Below are positions 34,126 through 45,704 of a DNA stretch of 64,000 nucleotides, one piece after another. The notes beneath the pieces are model-generated. The model searched no databases. It saw only the letters and a program-made list of their open reading frames with translations, and had not been told where the DNA came from. Location: NCBI GenBank assembly GCA_009823505.1, contig VZQC01005558.1, positions 2,019,113 to 2,083,112 of the forward strand, given 5' to 3'. Position 1 is the first letter of the stretch. Every line of letters starts with the position of its first letter. The DNA comes from Rhizomys pruinosus (Eukaryota; Chordata; Mammalia; Rodentia; Spalacidae). A program made the translations under genes and the position numbers.

Positions 34126-35258
34126 TCCTTCATACTTGAATCTTGTTTAATTGTCTTTGGTTTCTAACTGTTTAGGCTGCTGTTAGTGCTGATCTACCTC
34201 CTTTGGTGAATGCATGAATGAAAGGAAGTTCTAGAAGGTTCAAATTGCAGATGGAACCCAGACATGCGCTTCAGCAAGACTGACACACACATGATGAACC
34301 ACAGGCAACGTACAGTGGAGACCTTATTAAACCTGACAAATAGTAGCAGCTGGAGTGATGCTGTGATTTCCCCTCTGTTCTCTTCTCCATCATCCTAACA
34401 CACGCTCTGATAAAGCTGAGTTGTTGGTTTTTAATTGGCTCTCTCGCTCGGTCCATCTCCATGGAAGGTGTGTGGGCCTCATGAACCAAACCATCTCCCA
34501 CATGCCACAGAGGGAGAGATGTTCGGCGATGACATTTCCCTATTGCACAGTTCTTCTCTGCTCCTGCCAGATGTCCCCATGCCAGCCCTCTACGACCTCA
34601 GGGAAGGCTTTTTCATGGACTCAGGGGGAGGGATCTGAGCAAGTGGTACCCTGCTGCTGGACTCTGCTGAAACTATAAAGCCGTGGCAGCTGACAAGTCA
34701 GGTAGGACCTGTGGATCCTCTACTTTCCCTCTGGGACCAAAGCCAGGCACTGAACTGTCCTGTCCTCCTTCATGCTTGATGATGCCAGTCAGAGCACTGG
34801 TGTGAAAAGTTAATGAAACATTCCATGATGAGCATCCACCAGATGTTATGTCTGGGACATGAGTAAACATTCTGACAGGATGACTGATGTCTGCTAACTG
34901 GTTTGCTGTTATTCATTATTAATTATTTATATGCATGTTCTTATCCTTTCCCAAGAAAGCTGTTCACTGCTAAAGAATAAAGGCTTCTATAACTTGTTTT
35001 CCCAACAACTAACACAAATGCTGTCAGTATGAAATATATTATATGTATTTGTATTACTCAAGGACGGCCAGAATTTACCTCACATCTCACTGTCTGCTGC
35101 AATGCCCAGAGATCCCACTAACAACCTATCACCCAAATTCCTCTCAGATAATATCTGCTTTTCTCTTGCTGTCCCTAAAGGCCATCTTAAAAGTACCCAA
35201 TGTCTTCATGTAAGCCCAGTCACACATGAAGGACTGGAGAGGGGCAGCAGGACCTAAA
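34126..35258. other. Single-copy sequence
   Basis: Nothing recognised. The segment at about 34400-34640 has balanced composition and may be conserved. AT-rich at 34890-35060. Confidence 0.45.
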
Positions 35259-35340
35259 ACCAGTGGTAGTCCATGGTCTAACATCAGAAGAGACCCGGTC
35301 GGAGAAGCTCCTGGGAACTTGATGCAAAGAAAGAACAAAG
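35259..35340 (+). mobile_element. Possible MER5-like DNA-transposon fragment
   Basis: ccagtggtagtccatggtct, aacatcagaagagacc and ctcctgggaacttgatgcaa parallel the start of MER5A-type hAT elements (CAGTGGT..., ...CATCAG..., CCTGGGAACTTG). The match is partial. Confidence 0.35.
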
Positions 35341-36511
35341 CTGCTTGTTGCTGTTCTGGTGTTGCAGCTGAAAGGTCCCACCAAGTCAAGCCTAGGAAGG
35401 AGAGCAGCTTCCTTACACCCTTCTGGGGGGAGAAGGACTGGTTCCTGGGAAGACACACAGCAAGGGTGGGATGGGTGAAATCAGGTGTACAGAGAGGAAC
35501 GGGGAAGCCAGGGATAGGAACCCTGTCCTGACTCCCAGGACTTCCAGACATGGCTGTTTTCTCCTTCACTCCTCAGACACTGTCAGTGTCCCTGAGCTCC
35601 TCCCAGTGTCTCCTTATAACTGGGAGTCAGAGGGTCCTACCCAGAGCTGCTGTGGTGACAGATGGAAAAGACACTGCAAAGGAGGCAACGGCTGCCCACC
35701 CTGACTTGTCATAGCCCCTTTGCTTCCTGAGCTAAATATATTATTGATCAAAAAAAGGACATCCTGTAATTTGTGGAAGATTTTGGTCTTGCCTTTTCAC
35801 AGACAGCTCTAGACTCCTGTGCTTATCTGGACTACATATGAGTCTATGGGATTCTCTTTGATCCTCAAGTTCAAGATATGGGCTAGAAACTTTCTAGGGT
35901 AGGCTAACATTAAGACCCAAAATACGCAGAAAGTCTAATGTAGAAGTTTATCACTCTGGTCCATGGCATGTGGATATGGCTGATCATATTGAGTCCTTTC
36001 CTTGAGAATATTATGGAACAGGCTTCTTTGTGTCTGGCATCATCAACCCTGAAGGAGGTGGCTGTCCCTGAATTCATTTCACAGTGCTGGGAGTCAGCCT
36101 GCTGGTAACTCACAGTCCTCGGAAAGGCTCAGCCCAGAGCTAGAATGCTCCATTTCTTCTACATTCTATTGGTGAGAACTAGTCACATGGTCTCCTACAA
36201 GAGATTCTGGGAAAAGGCATTACTAGCCGAGTATCCAACAGAAAGGGTCAGCCATCAGGCTACCCAGCCATCAGGGCTACCCAGCCATCTTTCCACACAG
36301 TGTTCTGTCTTCCTTCCTCTGAGTTCATCCCTTACCCCTTTTTAACATTTCATACATACCAAGCTTCTTCCAACCAGAAGAAATCCAGAAAAAGAAAGAA
36401 GAGAGGAGACAGGTCTCAGGAGAGAGAGAAGATGACCACAGTAGATCTGTCTCATGCAAGATGGAACATGAAGTGTCTTAATGTTCAGAACACAAATTAG
36501 AGTTCAGCTCT
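35341..36511. other. Single-copy sequence
   Basis: No repeat recognised, apart from a small local duplication (catcaggctacccagc and catcagggctacccagc) near 36255. Confidence 0.5.
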
Positions 36512-36650
36512 GAAAAGATATGTTCCCTCTACACTGAGTGAGTGAGGAGAGCCCATTGGGGGGGGGGGCGTGGGAAGGAGCACTCAAAGTTCACATCCAC
36601 ACATGTCTGATTTGGGGGTGCGATGGACCTTGAACACTAGCAAAAATGAT
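36512..36650 (+). repeat. Local direct duplication, copy 1
   Basis: gttccctctacactgagtga, a G-run (about 36558-36568), ggaaggagcactcaaagttc, acatccacacatgtctgatt and gatggaccttgaacacta. The same order of landmarks recurs at 37315-37453, about 800 bp away, at roughly 85 percent identity. Confidence 0.85.
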
Positions 36651-36964
36651 TCACGTGCACATTCCCCTCTGACCTTCACAAAGACATGGAGAAATAGGCA
36701 TGATCATAAGTGTTTAATAGAGAACTACATTCCATAGTGATGAACCGGCTTGCTGAGTGAGACAGGGATCTAAGCTAGGCCTTCTTATTCTGACCCTATG
36801 TCCTTTCCATAACTCCTCCTGGCAAGTAGTGGAATAAGCATTCAACTTGAAGTCTCCTTAAAATACAAGTTGTTGGTTTTTTTCTCAGGAAGCTTCGCAT
36901 TCCTGAGCTTGCAGGAGCTGGGAGACAGAAACCTCAAAGGGAGGGTGTCTCGGGTAACAGGGGG
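36651..36964 (+). mobile_element. Spacer with probable MIR fragment at 36675-36815
   Basis: ggagaaataggcatgatcat, gacagggatctaagctaggc, cttcttattctgaccctatg and tcctttccat resemble the MIR 3' region (...GGATTCAAACCCAGGC, ..CTGACTC, ..CTCTTTCCAC). The rest is unrecognised. Confidence 0.5.
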
Positions 36965-37316
36965 AGCTGGTTCGTTTTTGTCAGCTTGACACAAGCTAGA
37001 GTCACCTAGGAAGAAGAAACCATAATTGAAGAGGTTCCTTTGTCAGCCTGGCCTGTGGGCATGCCTGGGAGGCTTTTTAAAAATTGTTGAGTGATGCAGG
37101 AAGGCCCAGCCCCACTGTCAGTGACACCACCCTGCGCAGGTAGTCCTGGCTGTATAAGAAAGCAGGGCGAAAGCAGGTCAAAGGAGCCTGCCAGCCAGCA
37201 ACGCTCCTCTGTGGTCTCTGCTTCCGTTCCTGCCTCCAGGTTCTTACCCTGAGCTCTGTCCTGGCTTCCCTTGATGATAGACTGTGAGATGAAATAAACC
37301 TTTTCCTCCCCCAAGT
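36965..37316 (+). mobile_element. Solo MaLR-type LTR, family A, 3'-truncated
   Basis: ctggttcgtttttgtcagct, gacacaagctagagtcacct, tggcctgtgggcatgcctgg, ctggctgtataagaaagcag and atgaaataaaccttttcctc. It stops at cccccaagt, before the usual terminal cacagcaat motif, precisely where duplication copy 2 begins. tgtataagaaagc is the TATA-like site of the LTR. Confidence 0.78.
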
Positions 37317-37453
37317 AAAGACATGTTCCCTCTACACTGAGCGAGTGAGGACAGCCCCTTTGGGGAGAAGCACGGGAAGGAGCAAAGTTCACATCCACAC
37401 ATCTGATCTGGGCTATGATGGACCTTGGGCAACACTAACAGAGATGGTTCTGT
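37315..37453 (+). repeat. Local direct duplication, copy 2
   Basis: gttccctctacactgagcga, ggaaggagcaaagttcacat, ccacacatctgatctgggct and gatggaccttgggcaacact. Its left border abuts the truncated LTR end. Confidence 0.85.
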
Positions 37454-37922
37454 GGTGTTTACCCCAGCCACAGAAACCGAACTCGAATGCAGATCTTAGG
37501 ACCCCTGGCTTCTACCAGCCTCTTTTTGGATATATGTTTGCTGCAAAAGCCATACCTTAGGCAGGTGCTGAGTTCCTGAGATACAACCTGGAAAGGGCTT
37601 ATTGTTGGCTAAGAATCAATGTTTCTGGGGTGCAACCAATTCTTTGTTGGCCTCATAGACACGGCATCATGTTGAATGAAGCATTCATTCAATTAAGTGG
37701 ACCTCTGGAGTCTTGTTTTGTACACAGTCTTGCATCTTTTGTAGGGAAGCACAACACATCTAGTCTCAGATAGCTTACAAGCTTCTGTAGGGTGGCAGCC
37801 CAGGGTTGCCGGCAGGGAAGGTGATCTCCTTCACTTTGTTAACCTGAGCTGACACTCACTATGTTCTAGTCTTCTATATGAAATGGGCAGAAAAACCTAC
37901 TTAAGTTCTTCACTTTGGAGAT
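37454..37922. other. Single-copy sequence
   Basis: Nothing recognised. Confidence 0.5.
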
Positions 37923-38174
37923 TGATCATTTCCTTTTTTTTTTTTTTTTTTTTGAGACAAGGTCTCCTTGTAGCCCCGGCTGGCCTGGAACTAGCCCTGT
38001 AGACCAGGCTGGCCTTGAACTCATAGCGATCCGCCTGCCTCTGCCTCCCGAGTGCTGGGATTAAAGACAGTTCTTAGCTGCCATGTGGGTGCTGGGAATC
38101 GAACCCAGGTCCTCTGCAAGAGCAGTCCGTGCTCCTAACCGCTGAACCATCTCTCCAGCTCCTGATCATTTCCT
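37923..38174 (-). mobile_element. Chimeric SINE: B2/B3 head joined to B1 body, 12-bp TSD
   Basis: On the minus strand the element starts with a B2/B3 tRNA-type head (ggagctggagagatggttca; B box ggttcgattcccag; cacccacatggcagctaaga). It then switches at a ctttaa junction (38066-38071) into a B1 body without the B1 head (tcccagcactcgggaggcag, ttcaaggccagcctggtct, gagaccttgtctcaaaa) and an A-tail. The single flanking repeat pair tgatcatttcct (37923-37934, 38163-38174) shows that the fusion was inserted as one RNA. B4 is an analogous ID-B1 fusion, but its head differs. Confidence 0.88.
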
Positions 38175-38483
38175 ATAATCACCATCAACATCTTTAGAAA
38201 ACTATTCAAAGTGGCTGGATTGTGTGTGGAAGAAGCTCACTATACCCAAGAGCATGTAAACCCCAAACCAAGAACCCAAGGGCGCACCGTCAGTGACCCA
38301 ATTATGAACAAAGGTCTGACAAGCACTACAATCCAGGTTGATGGGCAGGCACACTGGACAGCTTGGCCCTGCCTTTGTGAAGATGGCTCCCCTCCTTCGG
38401 TGGCCTTTCTCCCTTCTCCTGCCCTCATCTCAGCTGCTTGGGCTACAGTTTCCATCATCTATGCCTCCTCTTTCTTGGATTCT

Positions 38484-38488
<5 letters not shown>
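38175..38488. other. Single-copy sequence
   Basis: Nothing recognised. The frame at 38211-38627 reads into the TG tract and is not gene-like. Confidence 0.5.

Positions 38489-38527
<39 letters not shown>
38489..38527. repeat. (TG)n microsatellite
   Basis: About 19 uninterrupted TG units. Confidence 0.98.
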
Positions 38528-38530
<3 letters not shown>

Positions 38531-41462
38531 GCAAACTGCTCTAGCCTGCAGAGCTCTAATCTTCCTCTTTCACCCCCCTCCAGCTTTGCTGTCATATTCT
38601 TGTCCTGGACCACTGTTAAACATTTAGTCTCTCTTAAGGTAAAGGGTGGGTACACAGCAAAGGGCATCATCAAGGGAATGAGGGCCTCACCACAGGATAC
38701 GGGAGACACCTGATCTAGCAGAATTTCCATCTCTGATAATGATGCTCCACCTAGTTTGCATGTGAAGACTCTCTCTACCCCTTCTGAAATCACTGGGCCC
38801 TTTTTTACCATTCTGTGCACTGTGCACGCTGGAGATTAAATTACACCCCAGTCCATTTCTTAGAACTTTCTTGATGTTTTTCCTTTAGTTTTTGAAAATC
38901 AGGTATTATGTAGGTTGTTTTCAATATATCATGAAACCAAACAAGGCTTTAAACAAAATACACTATTAGTTCGTTAGTCTACTGCTCCTCTTGCCAGTGA
39001 GTATTCATAAAGCTGGACGTAAAGGAAAATACATGCAGGAGTCTGTCTGGAGTCTCTGCTGAGGCTTCTGGAGGCTCAGGTTTTAATATTTCAAAGCAGA
39101 CCACCTTCCTGGCCCCCCCAACCACTGGGATTATATTGCATGATTTTTCATTTGGTTAGCATATACTCACACTACTGCTTATAAAAGTCTGTATTTTTCT
39201 CTTTAAGACAAAACACAGTTTGAGGTTAGACCCTAACTCCCATAGATTGTGTTAGCTGGCATGGCTTTTAATTACAGGTACCCACAACCCCTCCCAGCCA
39301 TCCCCCAAATGCCTTTGCATTTACGAGTCATTTCCTCGAGCTGCTACCTTCCTTTGATTTAGTGAACCAGGCCTGCTCTGCCTTTACCAGATGCTAAGAT
39401 TTCACAGACCTTCAAATGGTCTTTTCTTCTGGGTTTTTTTAAATGTATTTCTCATTTGCTTTAAAAGTAACATATTTTTTTGAGCTGAATAAAATATCCA
39501 TTTGACTATTTTGATTTGGGAGAGTCCTTTCCTTTAATGCTTAGTACAGGGCTAATTCATTCCTTCCATCCACAAACAGAAATCCTGTACCAAATGTGCA
39601 TGGCACCCTGGCTTGTGTGAGTTTACTCATTCATGATGAGTGAAAGACGAGTGTTTGGATGATTAATTGGGGCTCCAAAGAAGATCTTGGGACACAATAA
39701 GTCTTTCTGGGAAATGGGATTAAAATTTAACTCTTCTACCATTTTCTTCTCTTTGTAGTGAAAATTTCATTTTTCATCGGCTGGCCAAATAATTCCACGT
39801 GCAGTCATCCATGAATTAATCTTGAATTAATTTGTAAATCTCCTGAGTCCTAAATCTTTCATTAGACCCAGGGTGAGGAAGTTGGGTAGACTCCCCGAAT
39901 TGAAGCCAGAGCCCCCACATCTGGCTCAGGCTGATGTCTGGAAGCACTCTGCACATCCATCCACTGTCAGCTCTCAGAGAAGCTGGCTTAAGGGGCTGTG
40001 GGTGGAAGCATGAACCGGGATCTGAGGGCAGGCAGGACGGGACTGGTTTATGAGCCAGTGTGAAAGCCCAGAGCCCACAAGAAGCCCAGTGCGAAGCTGA
40101 CTTGCCACACATTTAACAAACTGTGTGTAATATGGCCCACTTCATGCAGAGCAAGCATGTATTTCCCCGGGTGTGGGAAAGATCCAGTATTTGCAGCCTG
40201 GAGTGCTCTGCGTTTGCTGGCATTGGAGTGCAAGTTGCAGGCAACTTAAACCTACAAGGAAACACTTCCCCCTGCGCTCTCTGGGAGAAGGCCGTCCACT
40301 CTTTCTGCTTTTCCCTGGCATTTCTGGACATGCTCCCACACAGTTCTCTTCTCCATGTTTCACCTAATAATGAAAATTCAATATAAATTTCAGTCAGCCA
40401 GATTGTGCCAGAAGAGGATAAAGAGGTGGACAGAGCTGTATTGAGCTCTGGCCCTCAGCACATTTCAACAGAACAACTGAAAACTTAGCAGCACAGGGGA
40501 AGTGGAGAGCCCTCGGCTCATCTGGACTCATGGCTACAGTGATTCAAGTCAATGCCAATGCAGGCCAAGTCCCAGGATCACTCTCCACAGGATCCATTTC
40601 ACATACAACATAGGGAAACTACTCAAACCCAGAGACAGCCCTTGACTCCAATCACTGGCCATTAGAACTGGGTGAGACAGTGGCTGGCCAGGACACAGCC
40701 CTTCCATAAGGCTCTCAGTGTTCACTTCACTGCAGGCAAAGGAGCGGTTCCTTTTGTAAGGATTTATGAAAAGCAGGTCTGCAAAGCTCTTTACACAAGT
40801 TCATGGTAATGAGTCAGGTTATATTTGGGTCTTTTCTGCATGTGGAATTCCTACAGGTCCTTCGGAGAGAATCTGAAAAACTCAAGGGCTGTGGACAGGA
40901 AAATTTACACGTGGAACTGGGGTGAGGAGAGACAGCTGAACTCACAGATTTCCCCAGTGCAAGCCTAGGGGGTAGCTGGGGCCAGCACTGGCTGGATTGT
41001 TTATCCAAGAGCTGGGCTGTGTAAGAATTTTCCCAGGTTGTTTATGTCTTCCCGCGGCTGGATGGTTAGCGCCAGACAGGAGGACTGCTCCCCTGGAGGC
41101 TGGCATGTTTGTAAAGACCCCTCCACGGCACAGAGCCCACCTCTGCAGACATTAACACCATGCTGAGGGAAGCCTCTAGCCCAGAAGAGGGTTAGGCAGT
41201 CAGCACCAGGATTTCCAGCCTGAACATTACACACATCAGGCAAAGAAAGCACCCTGACGATTCCAGACCCCAAACTAAATTGTGTGTCTGTTCTCACTCA
41301 CTTCAAAATGAAACTGGGAGAACTCTCAGCATGGCTAGGCTTGCAGGGGAGAATGTAGGAGGCTGTTACATACAGTAAGGCAGGATACAAAGTGTCCATC
41401 TCCTTTCATGGAAATTGGGAGTATTCTTTTTTGTTGTTCTTTTTGTTTTTCCTTTAAAAAAA
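38528..41462. other. 2.9-kb block almost free of repeats
   Basis: No SINE, LTR or L1 recognised. 39540-39600 has a faint MIR/L2-like ATTCATTCC pattern. 39640-39860 is AT-balanced with ATTAATT motifs and looks like conserved noncoding DNA. Frames at 39816-41297 on the minus strand (up to 98 codons) have no domain. Confidence 0.5.
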
Positions 41463-41640
41463 CAATGTAACATCTAGGTGTGGTGGTACAGCCTTGTAAT
41501 CTCAGGACTGGGGTAAGTAGAGGCAGGAAGATCAGAAGTTCAAGGTCAGCCTCAGCTACATAGGAAGTTCAAAGCCAGCCTGGACTACATGAGACTCTGT
41601 CTTAAAAACAACATGCACATACACATACCTACACACATAT
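41463..41640 (+). mobile_element. RSINE1/B4-type SINE
   Basis: catctaggtgtggtggtaca, gaggcaggaagatcagaagt, tcaaggtcagcctcagctac, cagcctggactacatgagac and tctgtcttaaaaac, then a CA-rich tail. The AGATCAGAAGTTCAAGGTCA module marks RSINE1/B4 rather than B1. Confidence 0.8.
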
Positions 41641-41724
41641 ACACACCCCTAGGTTTAGCCTCCATTTTCTTCATTAATATTTATATAAAGAAAGGTATTA
41701 CTGGAAAATAGGGGGAATACAATA

Positions 41725-41901
41725 ACAAAATATTTGTTTTGCCAGGAGTGGTGGTACACACCTTTAATCCCAGCATTTGGGAGGCAGAGACAAACAAGTC
41801 TCTGTGAGTTCAAGGCCATCCTTGTCTACAAAGCAAGTTCCAGGCCTGCCTGGGCTACAGGGAGACTCTGTCTCAAAAAAAAAAAAAGACAAAATATTTG
41901 T
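41725..41901 (+). mobile_element. B1 SINE with 13-bp TSD
   Basis: The body starts gccaggagtggtggtacaca and ends gactctgtctc plus A-tail. The perfect repeats acaaaatatttgt lie at 41725-41737 and 41889-41901. Confidence 0.93.
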
Positions 41902-42744
41902 GTTTTTTTAATCCCAAAGCAGAGTCTAAAAATATTTGTAATATCTATTGTTTTCAAATAAATTACAACAGAATTTGTTAACATCTGTAATAGGAAAAGC
42001 ATAACAGGCTGGAACCCATTGAAACTGTTCAGAATGGCTTCTACAAGTTTACCCTTTCAAATGCATATATATAATAATAAGAGAGAGAGAGAGAGAGAGA
42101 ATCAAAATAGCCTTATGAGAATTAGTCTAGCTTTCCAGAATTATGCAGAACTCAGGCACCAGTGTTGAGTGAGAGACTTGAACTCCAGCATGTGTCTGAC
42201 TGCATGTGCCCATTGCTTGTCATAGGGGACTTGGCTCAGCCCGTGGGTACACATGGCAATACGGAGGCTGGCCAGTCCAATAGAGAGCTACGAAGCTAAC
42301 CTCAGGCTTGGGCTGAGCTAATGAGAGCCAGGTTCCCAGCCCAAACTCCAGATCTACCATCCCAGCCTCCGTCATTTGGATCTTCCCCTCATTTTCAAGG
42401 TCATCCCAAAACTCTTTCCAGCCTCATTCCAGGGTAAACAAAGACACTGCAAAAAAATTAAAAGATAGTTGACATTCAGAGGCAGCTTTCTCTTTGACAG
42501 GTTTTAGAATGTGAACTCAGCAGACAGTTGTGATCATGTCTTTTATCCAGAACAAGCAGAAAGGGGGCAGGTGGGGAAACAGTGGCTTCCCTTTTCTACC
42601 TACCTAGGAGCATCTATTGTTTTCCTCTTAGCACAATCTGATATTTTTGATGTGTATGCACTTCTGTCTAAACACACAAGCAACACAAATCCTAAAAGCA
42701 GTAGTACAAAACTCTGCTCTGGGTAAGAAGTTACTGAAGACATG
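41902..42744. other. Single-copy sequence with (GA)n at 42080-42101
   Basis: A short GA microsatellite; otherwise nothing recognised. Confidence 0.55.
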
Positions 42745-43030
42745 AGGCAGGGTCCGGGAGATAGTCAGTAAAGTGCATGCTGCCCAGCCTGGAGGGCCAG
42801 AGTTCCATCCTCAGCACCCTTGAAAAGCCGAAAGCTGGGTACATTCACATGGGGAGTCTGAGACAGGAGCATCCCCAGTAATGGAATCAGTGGGCTCCAG
42901 GTTCACTGATAGACACTCAAAAATCAAGGTTAAATGGGGTTAGAAAGACACACACCATCAATCTCTAGCCTCCAAGTGTACTCTCTCAAACATACATGAA
43001 CATACACACACATGTACAAGCACATCCCAA
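42745..43030 (+). mobile_element. B4A SINE
   Basis: gcagggtccgggagatagtc, agtaaagtgcatgctgccca, gttccatcctcagcaccctt, aaagctgggtacattcacat, and a CA-rich end (acatacatgaacatacacac). ID head, B1-like body and tail are in the correct order. Confidence 0.75.
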
Positions 43031-43294
43031 ACTAAGGCATGGAGTGAAAGATGAGGAAGGAGAAGGGTTGGCAGCTTTATAAAGCCAAGGGACAGGTGTG
43101 TGATACATATGAAGATGGCACAAAGTCACAAGGGATGTCATTTGTGTCCAGCTTAGGGAGGAAATTTAATGATGAAAAGTATAGCTTTGAAATTAGAAAC
43201 TTGCAAGTTCAAATCCAAGTACTGTTGCTGGTGGCTTCATGGTCTCAGTCCAGTTATATTGTATTCCAGATCCCCTTCCGAAGACCAGCAGACC
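43031..43294. other. Single-copy or older LTR 5' part
   Basis: Not recognised. It may include the diverged 5' half of the LTR that follows. Confidence 0.4.
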
Positions 43295-43488
43295 TCTAGG
43301 AATCCTCCCGTCCTTCAGTGCCAAATTGGATCTGTTGACACATCCAGCCTCATGACCTGAGCAACTGCCAGATTCTCAGCCTCTCCAATGTGAGACAGCC
43401 ATTGCTGGACTACCCAAATGTATAAGCCAAGCTAATAATGCCATATATATTCTGTCAGTTCTGTTCCTTTAGAGAATTGCAACTAATA
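43295..43488 (+). mobile_element. ERVL-type LTR 3' half, MLT2-like
   Basis: gtgccaaattggatctgttg, acacatccagcctcatgacc, gattctcagcctctccaatg, gctggactacccaaatgtat and gtcagttctgttcctttaga parallel the LTRs at 62.4-62.9 kb, in the same order but more diverged. The AATAAA region is replaced by gctaataatg. Confidence 0.65.
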
Positions 43489-43797
43489 TGAAATTCTGAC
43501 CCCCAAGAAGATGGCACTAGCAGGATGTGGGCCCTTGGGAGGTGACTAGATAGTGAGGGTGGTTCCCTCATGAATGGTCCCTTTATACAAAGATGAGAGG
43601 TTGGGCTCGCTGCTGATCCACTCGTGAAGACACCACAGACTGAGAAGAGCCCCTCCCCTACCCCAGAACCTGTCCGAGGCTGCCAACCTGATCCAAACCT
43701 CATACCTCTAGAACTTGCCCAAAACAACCTTCTCCTGTTTGAGCAGCTGGGCAGACTTTAACTCTAGCAACAGAAATGGATTGATATTAATAGACCT
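43489..43797 (+). mobile_element. Old MaLR LTR, MLT1-like (1)
   Basis: aattctgacccccaagaaga, tgtgggcccttgggaggtga, ctcatgaatggtccctttat and agcaacagaaatggattgat follow the layout of ancient mammalian MaLR LTRs (GGGCCTTTGGGAGGTGATTAGG..CCTCATGAATGG). Strongly diverged. Confidence 0.55.
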
Positions 43798-44309
43798 GTA
43801 ATACACAATAATTATCCTAATTGATCTTTTTTTGGTCTTCATTAGTCAGGTAAATAACTAGCAAAAAGTGAGATTTGATTAGTTGATTATTTAAATTTGT
43901 CTAAACCAAAGCAAATCCAAGTGGTATGTCCAGTATCTTATTATTTTCATTTTTATGTGAAGTTTCTAGGCCTTGCCAAGGTCTAGAAAGAGAATCTAAC
44001 TGGGAAGGTTGATGATAGAGAGAAGTGCAGCCCAGAGACACTTGTGCTGGGCTGTGAGGAGACGCCTGGCCAGACTTCTGCTTCCACCACCCTTCTGAGA
44101 GCATTCCTTCATCATCTGAACGTCACCCTCCATCCACAGATGTAATTTAGCAGAGCGTGTCCTTCCCAAGCAGGAAGGGGACAGCTAAGCCTCTCTGAAA
44201 CTCCCATGAATGTACAAGTTGGTTCCTGAGTACTCCACCTCTATGCAGCATTAAAAAAACAGCCTGGTCACTGCTTGATTCAATAATATCTGAGTACCAC
44301 CATCATTAG
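43798..44309. other. Single-copy sequence
   Basis: Nothing recognised. Confidence 0.5.
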
Positions 44310-44696
44310 GGAGTGGACGTTTATGACCCTGCCTCCTAAGCTCTTCTGTTAAAGCCCTAAACACCAAGGCGTTTGGAGATGGTGTTTCCAATCTCCAGGC
44401 CTTTTCAGATGGGGAAGATAATTGTGTGCACCTGAAGTCATGAACTCGGGGACTCCATGATGGAATGAATTAGTGTCCCCATGGATGACAATGAGACACC
44501 AGAGCTCTCACCCTTCCTCCATGTGGGGACACAGCAAGAAAGCAGCTATCTCCCAGAAGGCCAGGCGAGGAGCCTCATGGGAACCAAGTCTTCCAACACC
44601 TGAACCTTGGCCTGACCAGTTTCCAAGCCGTGAGGAAGTGTCTGTTGGTAAAGCTACCTGGTCTCCAGTATTCTGCTGTCACAACTAGTACTAAAA
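44310..44696 (+). mobile_element. Old MaLR LTR, MLT1-like (2)
   Basis: ttaaagccctaaacaccaag, gcgtttggagatggtgtttc, gaattagtgtccccatggat, ccatgtggggacacagcaag and tctgctgtcacaactagtac match the order GCCCTAACCCCCAATGTGATGG, GATTAGTGTCC, CATGTGAGGACACAGCAAGAAGG of this LTR class. Diverged. Confidence 0.6.
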
Positions 44697-45704
44697 AAGA
44701 CAGTCAGGGAGCACACTCTAAGCAGGACTCTGAGTTATCTAATAAGACATGGTTGCCTGCCATGATAAGGTGAGAGCTGGACAAGAAAGAACAGTACACA
44801 CTAGTGGCAGAGAGAGGAATCCCAACCTGTTGTGTTGTCCAGGTGTTAAATTCATAAAAACACTCATAAGTTGGGGGAGTATTTTCCCAAGGAGGCTGAA
44901 CTGCAAAAAATTAAAGGAAAACAGGCTGGGGGGGGGCATGTAAGTAGCAACTTTGAACAGTGGTGGGGGATGGAACGGAGGAGTAGGGAGGTAAAGAGAA
45001 GAGTGGGAAAGGCCATGGCTAGAATGATATTTCGGAGATAAATGCCGAACTTGTGAGATTTTATGAAATTTCAGAAATTTTAGAAAAACTGAGCTTTAAT
45101 TTTTTAATCATGTTTTCACTTCCTTGATTTGTAAGGAAGGTATTTTCTTTCTAAAAATTGACCCACTTTGTATACCAAGGGAAACATTTTTTTTATGTTA
45201 AGCAAATAACAATGTGCATTTCTTATTCACCAAGGAAAGCAACATACATTGATGTAGTCATAAAATAGGTAAGAAAGTGAATCATGAAAATGGGGGTGAT
45301 ATAGGTCACAGACATGTTTATAAGGATGACTCAGAAGTCTGTGACTAAACCTACAGAAGAGTCACCTCCCCTTCGCCCCATTTCCCACAAGTCTAAATCT
45401 GCAAGGGACAGATGTACATCCTGGAAGTCAGCCTCTGAATGTCATACCCTGATGATTTATTCAGAGCTTCTCAGGGACCAGTGTTCATAATAATGAGAGT
45501 TCCAATGCAAAGAAAAAATGCTGTGGTCCAGTTCTCGGTATCAGCACATCTCCTTGGGATGAATCCATGGTGGGGAGGTAGGAGGCGGGGAAGAGGGGGA
45601 AGGAGAATGGTTTTCATTTCCAAGGTGTTTTGGAAAACACTGAAGTGTGGGGTGGACAGAAAAGTATACTGAGGTCAAGGACATGTGGGCTGCTGCACCC
45701 TTCT
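44697..45704. other. Single-copy sequence
   Basis: G-runs near 44930 and an AT-rich patch at 45080-45200. No repeat or gene recognised. Confidence 0.5.
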
